NCBI GenBank assembly: GCA_017547145.1
Contig: JAFYQJ010000009.1
Location: 20,920-84,919 of the forward strand
Source: Paludibacteraceae bacterium
GTDB lineage: Bacteria; Bacteroidota; Bacteroidia; Bacteroidales; Paludibacteraceae
Reading direction: 5' to 3'
DNA: 64,000 bases
Positions 58,884 through 64,000 of this stretch are shown piece by piece. Made by a program: the position numbers and the translations under genes. Position 1 is the stretch's first letter; each line of letters begins with the position of its first letter. The notes under the pieces are model-generated. The model was given only the letters and a program-made list of their open reading frames with translations, did no database searches and was not told the origin of the DNA.

Positions 58884-59750
58884 TTATTCCTCTTGCTCGT
58901 AGTAGTACGAGTAGTCAATACCCTTCATAAAGGTTTCGCGGTCATTAATCTTGTCGGTCAATGCAGATTTCAATAGTCGTTTAATATCCGATGAATCAAC
59001 CACGCTTTTTCGCATAGCATTCAAATAATCATTCTTATCAATCTTACTCCAATCTACACACTTCCTCAATGAACATCTGAACATCAAGTCCAGCCATATG
59101 CGAGTGCTACGACCATTACCCTCCATAAAAGGATGAGCAACATTCATTTCAACATACTTATCGGCAATCTCATCAAAGGTCGTTTCGGGCATATTCTCAA
59201 TTGTTGGTAAGATGGTTGAGAAGTGCAACGCATTGGCAAATGTAAATCCACCCTTACTGATATTCTTTGTGCGAATCTGCCCAGCGAATTCATACAACCC
59301 ACCAAATAAGTAGGCGTGTATCTGTTGTAAACACTTAATGCTACCAGGTTCCAAACTATTCAGCATACCACTCTCAAACAACGAATAAGCCTTCTTGCGA
59401 CTCTGACCATCAATGGTGTTGTCGCTGTATGTAAACCAGTCGAGAAAATCAGTGCTTCGCTTGCTTGGAATAGCCTTTACTAATTCGGTTATATCGTCTT
59501 GTATAAAGCAATCTGTGGCATATTTCTTACCATCAGCAGCTGTAAGTTTCAGTTGACTACATTTTGTAGTCAACTCGTTATTATCTTTCTTTAGTCTGGT
59601 TTTCAATACGCTCCAATACTTTCTCGGATTGGGACTATCGGTTATGGCAGCCACAATATCAACCGCAGAGAACCACCATTTGGATTTTTCCTCATCCCAA
59701 ATAGCTCGCACCTCACGGTCATTATAGAATCGAATGGATATTTTTGACAT
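58884..59750 (-). CDS. Bro-N domain fused to a Fic domain
   Basis: A 288-residue two-domain protein. Residues 1 to about 105 look like a Bro-N (phage antirepressor) domain: VRAIWDEEKSKWWFSAVDIV, YWSVLKTRLK and DITELVKAIPS. Residues from about 110 form a complete Fic domain of the common Bacteroides type, starting DNTIDGQSRKKAYSLF, with FAGQIRTKNISKGGF and the active motif HPFMEGNGR (206-214). The Fic part matches proteins that usually stand alone. No inhibitory helix is obvious. It lies 32 bases after the AAA+ gene. Confidence 0.82.
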   Translation of the reverse strand: MSKISIRFYNDREVRAIWDEEKSKWWFSAVDIVAAITDSPNPRKYWSVLKTRLKKDNNELTTKCSQLKLTAADGKKYATDCFIQDDITELVKAIPSKRSTDFLDWFTYSDNTIDGQSRKKAYSLFESGMLNSLEPGSIKCLQQIHAYLFGGLYEFAGQIRTKNISKGGFTFANALHFSTILPTIENMPETTFDEIADKYVEMNVAHPFMEGNGRSTRIWLDLMFRCSLRKCVDWSKIDKNDYLNAMRKSVVDSSDIKRLLKSALTDKINDRETFMKGIDYSYYYEQEE

Positions 59751-59782
59751 ATTGATATAGTTTCGTTAATTCATTTAAATTA

Positions 59783-61021
59783 TTATGTGCCTATTTTAAA
59801 AATTGAAGATAGAATATTTACTTTATGTTGAATAGGTTTGGCCTTCTCAATGTATTTTACAAATTCAATCTTAATTTTTTTGTTAATATCTCTCATGTTC
59901 TCATACTTGTCAACAGGTATATTTGTGACAAAATAGTTTACAACATCTTCACCTAATGATTCCTTGTAGTGTTCATTGTATTTTCTTATAATAGAACTGA
60001 TACGATATTCTACATATTTTCTTTTATCTTGATTAGATAGTCTTGTAAAATGCCCTTTGTAATCAAACCTTGAGCGCAGTTCAGGTGAAATCCTAGTAGG
60101 GAACTCTTCTTTGGTGATATTTGATGTAAATATGATTATAAAACCATTGATATCTATTTCCACAGCTTGAGAACTTACCATCTTCCCACTCTCTAGTACA
60201 TCCAAAAAGAAATTAAATAGTGTAGCGTTGGATTTTTCAAATTCATCGATTAGAATGACACCTACATCTGTATTACGGACACGAATAAAAATCTCTCCAT
60301 CATCGCTTCCGATATAGCCACGAGCACTACCAATTAATGAACTTAATGAGAATTCATTACTATAATTTCCGAAATTCACTTTCGCTAAATTATCCTTACC
60401 TCCAAGACATTTATATAGTGCTCTAGCAACTTCTGTTTTACCGACTCCTGATTCTCCTAATAAAAATAATGATAATACTTTATGCTCTCCTATTTTGTTA
60501 AATAAACGAAATGATTTGGCAATTTCGTAAAAATCATCTTTAAACTTTTCGTGTCCGTATAATGATTCTCTGAATGAGTTAAAAAATGCTTCAAATTCTT
60601 CAGACGTAAAATCCGTAATCTTTTTATGTATTTTATCTGTCTCAATGATAGGACTAGGCAATTGCTCAAAGAAAATGTTGTATTTCTCTTTGATGTCTAT
60701 AAATTGTTCAAAGCAATATCTTAATTCATACTTAAGTTGATCATGATATCTGTTGTCGCAGATATAAATAATTTCTTCATTAATGAATATCCTAAAAACA
60801 TTTTCTCCAATAGCCTGAATAGCACTCGTATTATAATATCCTCCACCTAATATTGATACATCAATAACATATATGCCGCTTTTGTAAGGAGTGAATTTGT
60901 CAAGATCCTTCAAATCGTCTAAAAAGTAACTTAAACTTATCACCTCATATTCTAAAGACTTAAACAATGTCTTTATTGACTCAAATTCTATTTGGTTATA
61001 AAACAAGAGTTCTTTTTTCAT
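59783..61021 (-). CDS. Clp-like AAA+ ATPase with unknown N-terminal domain
   Basis: A 412-residue protein. The first 150 residues match nothing I know. The AAA+ core resembles the second ring of ClpA/ClpB and ClpX: Walker A GESGVGKT (189-196), an aromatic pore loop GYIG (235-238), Walker B VILIDE (255-260), sensor-1 N301 (FTSN) and an arginine finger in LRSRFD. The pore loop suggests it threads protein. It starts one free base after the stop of the 281-residue gene, so the two are translationally coupled. Confidence 0.82.
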   Translation of the reverse strand: MKKELLFYNQIEFESIKTLFKSLEYEVISLSYFLDDLKDLDKFTPYKSGIYVIDVSILGGGYYNTSAIQAIGENVFRIFINEEIIYICDNRYHDQLKYELRYCFEQFIDIKEKYNIFFEQLPSPIIETDKIHKKITDFTSEEFEAFFNSFRESLYGHEKFKDDFYEIAKSFRLFNKIGEHKVLSLFLLGESGVGKTEVARALYKCLGGKDNLAKVNFGNYSNEFSLSSLIGSARGYIGSDDGEIFIRVRNTDVGVILIDEFEKSNATLFNFFLDVLESGKMVSSQAVEIDINGFIIIFTSNITKEEFPTRISPELRSRFDYKGHFTRLSNQDKRKYVEYRISSIIRKYNEHYKESLGEDVVNYFVTNIPVDKYENMRDINKKIKIEFVKYIEKAKPIQHKVNILSSIFKIGT

Positions 61022-61022
61022 G

Positions 61023-61868
61023 CTACTTTATGGTGTGTATATTCTGAATAACAGCTAATAAATCAATATAATGGTATAAAGAATCATCTCCTGAGCTAGC
61101 AAACTCTTTATATGTCGGTTGCTCAATAGGATATTGGCTTTCTTGTATTTCCTCAAACTCAGATGTCTTCTTTAATTGTGATTGTATATTGCCTAATTCG
61201 GCAAAATATTGAAAGGTATTGCCTAACTGATCTATTTTGACAGTCCCTTTATATATTCCTAAGACACTAACTTTGCCAATAAATAAATCATCTACATTAT
61301 ATGAACTTTCAAACTCATTTTCAAAAGTAACGGGTATCTTTATGATAATTTTATCATTGCCATTTACTAGTACACCTTTGATCTTATAAGCATAATCTTT
61401 AAACATGGAGTTAAATAAGTTTGTTATATCAAACCCATTAGCTCCAGGTACTGAAAGATTTTTGAAAGCTCCACTTGTAAATAGCTTCACAGTTCTTAGT
61501 TCGACTTCGTTTTCTAATGATAATTGAACATTATCGATTAATACTAATTCACCTTCCTTAATTGTATTATCAAACTGAGCAATTTTTTTACTTGCATCTA
61601 CGACATCACTTAAGATAATCGATTTGGTAGTTTTAATCTCGATGGTCTCTAATACTTTTTTAGAAGCACTACCTCCCGCATTAATATCTGCGTTACCTTC
61701 ACCACTAAATAATTTTAGGAATCCAAAACCCATTTTTGCGCCTAAATTTACAGAGGCAGAACCTTCTTTTTCATTTTGCACCTCTTTGGCTACGGTTATG
61801 AAATTATCAAACATCATCTTAATTTCATATACCTTTGGATAGTTGATATAATAAATGTTAAATGCCAT
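61023..61868 (-). CDS. Glycine-rich protein of unknown function, partner of the AAA+ gene
   Basis: A 281-residue protein, no signal peptide. A Gly/Ala/Ser-rich segment (about residues 38-72, with GAKMGFGFLKLFSGEG) is followed by alternating beta strands and helices. VSVLGIYKGTVKI near residue 210 and the overall layout faintly resemble DUF6414 proteins, but I would not assign that family. Its stop is followed after one base by the AAA+ start codon. Function unknown; the coupling makes it a likely partner or substrate adaptor of the ATPase. Confidence 0.6.
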   Translation of the reverse strand: MAFNIYYINYPKVYEIKMMFDNFITVAKEVQNEKEGSASVNLGAKMGFGFLKLFSGEGNADINAGGSASKKVLETIEIKTTKSIILSDVVDASKKIAQFDNTIKEGELVLIDNVQLSLENEVELRTVKLFTSGAFKNLSVPGANGFDITNLFNSMFKDYAYKIKGVLVNGNDKIIIKIPVTFENEFESSYNVDDLFIGKVSVLGIYKGTVKIDQLGNTFQYFAELGNIQSQLKKTSEFEEIQESQYPIEQPTYKEFASSGDDSLYHYIDLLAVIQNIHTIK

Positions 61869-61894
61869 AGACTATGATGTTTGTTATTGTATCG

Positions 61895-63100
61895 TTATTT
61901 AATACTATTTATTAGAATATCTCGTAGTGTTGCTTGGTTACTCTCATCTTGTAGTAATTCATATAGGTTATTATCGATTACTGCATATTTAATGTTCTTA
62001 CGAATTGTTGAAGGTGAATAAGGATTACCTTTTTGTAATTCTATAATTCTTTCATATCCACCTTCAAATGGTATCAGCTGCCAAAATGGTTCTGAGTTAA
62101 GATGCCAAAACGGTGTTCCAGCTTTAGGTTTGAATATAAAAGATTCAACTACATATCGTTTCCAATTTTTTGAAAAACAACTTTCCAACTCCTCGGTAAA
62201 CTCTATATGATTAGAGTGTATATGTCGGGATGCGATCAATTCAATAACACTAATTAGCATAATAGCTTTATGTGGAGCCTTTTTGCCTTGCTGTTTATTA
62301 GTGTGCAGATTAGAAAACAATTCGATATAATCTGATAAAGTATAACTCATCTCTTGCTTCTCTATTACATTAAACGATTGAGGGTCTATATTCATTTGAT
62401 ATACTTTTATATCAGGGTTCAGCGTTTTTGCTAACTGAACGATTTTTTCTTTTCTTTCTTTGTCTATTTTGACACCTAAATAGATCGATTCGAAACACTC
62501 TGCACTAAGTCGAACAAATGTCCTTATTTCTTTCTGATCAAATTCATTCTTGTCGTGTTGAAATGGTAACAAACTCATAAACATTGGAGATGGTTTGTAA
62601 ATGAACAATCTAACCTCTTGTTCGTGTTCCCACGCCTTAGCCTTTGTGTACACTTGATAGTTGAAAAAATCCTCTTGATCTATGTAGTAGTTCGGCTTAT
62701 TGACAACATCCCTATATTGAACATCTCTACCATATGGTGTTACCATCATGCCATATCTAACATCAATACAGTTGGCAACCTTATCCATATTCAGCCCGAT
62801 ACAAACACCTTCGTGTTTATTATAATAACTCCACATCAGTATTGAGCTGTATACTTTGGATAGACTACATATCCATAAATCGTTTCTATAATTAGTGTGT
62901 CGATTAGATTCTATATCCTCAATGACATCAGCTGGCCAACCTCTAAGAGCATCTACTGGTACATTGGAGAAATCTATTAAACTTGGATGGCAATCAAAAG
63001 GATCATTAAACATTGTGGCATTGGCATACATTAGATTGCTATAATGTAACATCATTATAGCTCCGTTTACATCCAAATATTTATATAGTAGATTGCTCAT
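61895..63100 (-). CDS. DUF2971 protein fused to a restriction-protein-like domain
   Basis: A 401-residue fusion. Residues 1 to about 245 are DUF2971: LYKYLDVNGA, FNDPFDCHPSL, ICSLSKVYSSILMWSYYNKH and GVCIGLN are typical. From about 255, GKKAPHKAIMLISVIELI and FWHLNSEPFWQLIP match a domain found at the N-terminus of many putative HNH restriction endonucleases. The nuclease itself is absent. Both parts occur in defence islands, but neither has a proven reaction. It lies 22 bases after the DUF4435 gene. Confidence 0.7.
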   Translation of the reverse strand: MSNLLYKYLDVNGAIMMLHYSNLMYANATMFNDPFDCHPSLIDFSNVPVDALRGWPADVIEDIESNRHTNYRNDLWICSLSKVYSSILMWSYYNKHEGVCIGLNMDKVANCIDVRYGMMVTPYGRDVQYRDVVNKPNYYIDQEDFFNYQVYTKAKAWEHEQEVRLFIYKPSPMFMSLLPFQHDKNEFDQKEIRTFVRLSAECFESIYLGVKIDKERKEKIVQLAKTLNPDIKVYQMNIDPQSFNVIEKQEMSYTLSDYIELFSNLHTNKQQGKKAPHKAIMLISVIELIASRHIHSNHIEFTEELESCFSKNWKRYVVESFIFKPKAGTPFWHLNSEPFWQLIPFEGGYERIIELQKGNPYSPSTIRKNIKYAVIDNNLYELLQDESNQATLRDILINSIK

Positions 63101-63122
63101 GATAAGAGTAATGATTTTTTAT

Positions 63123-63959
63123 CTATTGTAATAAAATCTTTTTATTATGACTAATTCCCCAATGATTCATTGCTTGATACAACTGGGTTTGTTTTAATAA
63201 TTCTATACTATATGCTGCATGTAATGCGACAACAATAGTGTCTGTTGTAATATAATTTGCCGTTAACCCAAATTTGCGCCGCAAAATAAAAGGCATAATG
63301 TATGAGACATCATGACCGTTTGATAAATGACTAGAGGGATGTTGCATTTCACGACTTTCATTAAATATGGTTATTATTCTATCAACAGTTGGCAATGGTT
63401 CTGGAGTTCTTTTATTGGAATTGGAAAAATCATATATGTATTTAATGAGTTTGTCATCGCTTTCGTAGTCTCCTGAGTTAGTGATAAACTTTTCATATTT
63501 CGGCAATTCAAATTCATGATCTCGATTCTCTTTTTTAAATATCAAACCTAGACTTTCTTTTTGAGAAGATAGTTTAAGAGAACCTATTTTATCAGTAATT
63601 CCAAGTACATGATTTAAAACTTCTATATAACTCCAATTAATTTTATTTTGTCTATCAATGGCTTTGAGTACAGAATCCAAGGCACTACTTTGATACATCA
63701 TCATTTCAAGATCATGGTAGTCTGTCATAAAGATATTATGTTCTGTAATAGCTTTATGTGGATATATATACTCAAAATCACAATCGACTATCCCTATACA
63801 GTAATTATGTAGTGATTCATCGTTAAATTTTCGAACACAATCTACCACATTTTCCCATCCATTTACTTGTTGAATATTAATTACATCTCTATTGATATAT
63901 TTTTTCCAAAAACATTCATCGGAAACTCCTTCAACAAACAAATAACTACGATTAGACAT
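63123..63959 (-). CDS. DUF4435 TOPRIM-like protein (AriB family)
   Basis: A 278-residue protein of the DUF4435 family. TOPRIM-type acidic residues are visible at E10 (LFVEGVSDECFW), D59 and D61 (IGIVDCDFE), with D83 and E85 (YHDLEMMM). The PARIS anti-phage effector AriB is a DUF4435 TOPRIM nuclease; its ATPase partner AriA usually lies upstream. Upstream here is outside the window. I use the ATG at 63959, but the frame stays open to base 64000, so the protein may be longer or fused to an upstream domain. In another frame a TAA at 63973-63971 could be the end of an upstream gene. Confidence 0.75.
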   Translation of the reverse strand: MSNRSYLFVEGVSDECFWKKYINRDVINIQQVNGWENVVDCVRKFNDESLHNYCIGIVDCDFEYIYPHKAITEHNIFMTDYHDLEMMMYQSSALDSVLKAIDRQNKINWSYIEVLNHVLGITDKIGSLKLSSQKESLGLIFKKENRDHEFELPKYEKFITNSGDYESDDKLIKYIYDFSNSNKRTPEPLPTVDRIITIFNESREMQHPSSHLSNGHDVSYIMPFILRRKFGLTANYITTDTIVVALHAAYSIELLKQTQLYQAMNHWGISHNKKILLQ

Positions 63960-64000
63960 TCTGCATGCATTTACCCATGCAGATACATCTCTGCCTCTAG

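Overview
The window comes from an AT-rich Bacteroidota chromosome, most likely order Bacteroidales. Supporting signs: TonB-dependent receptor and DUF5686 outer-membrane genes with CarboxypepD-type N-terminal domains, a degenerate EnvC-like protein next to TPR and DUF4292 genes, FtsE next to an M23 protein, the SufSB/CD iron-sulfur operon, a BspA-type leucine-rich-repeat protein, and repeated TAnnTTTG promoter boxes without Shine-Dalgarno sequences. TAG, TGA and TAA all act as ordinary stops. I see no rRNA, tRNA, CRISPR array or transposase.

Layout. 1-2049 (+): the 3' end of a cyclophilin-type isomerase, then ftsE and an M23 protein with one missing catalytic histidine. 16090-2055 (-): a long collinear set running dut, TPR protein, DUF4292 lipoprotein, envC-like, pcrA, then a TonB-dependent receptor broken by an in-frame amber codon, then a tightly overlapping glycan cassette (GT2, CMP-sugar synthetase, DmpG-like aldolase with an extra C-terminal domain, sialyltransferase-like GT52, GT-A-like protein). 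23737-16261 (-): rimP, nusA, infB, cvpA, topA. 23978-33004 (+): the elongasome operon mreB, mreC, mreD, mrdA, rodA, continuing into a stand-alone MetH activation-domain protein and a DUF5686 outer-membrane protein. 33148-40533 (+): an Ig-like lipoprotein, then sufS, sufB, pnuC, sufC, sufD.

40689-54899 is a mosaic: a BspA-like repeat protein, thiL-rpiB, an SMR exporter, purT, a PEMT-like methyltransferase, a WYL regulator, a HIRAN gene beside a frameshifted partner, prxQ, a GNAT gene, an M16 protease, rsgA and a Dabb protein. 54911-56193 holds an orphan histidine kinase and a 43-residue ORF.

56200-64000 (-) is an accessory island that looks like host defence. In transcription order from the right edge it reads: DUF4435 TOPRIM-like protein (the family of the PARIS effector AriB), DUF2971 protein fused to a domain seen in HNH restriction proteins, a glycine-rich 281-residue protein, a Clp-like AAA+ ATPase, a Bro-N/Fic fusion, a second Fic protein, and a WYL regulator that has lost its N-terminal helix-turn-helix. 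The AAA+ gene with its coupled partner, inside this set, is the best candidate here for an undescribed system. The upstream part of the island lies beyond the window.
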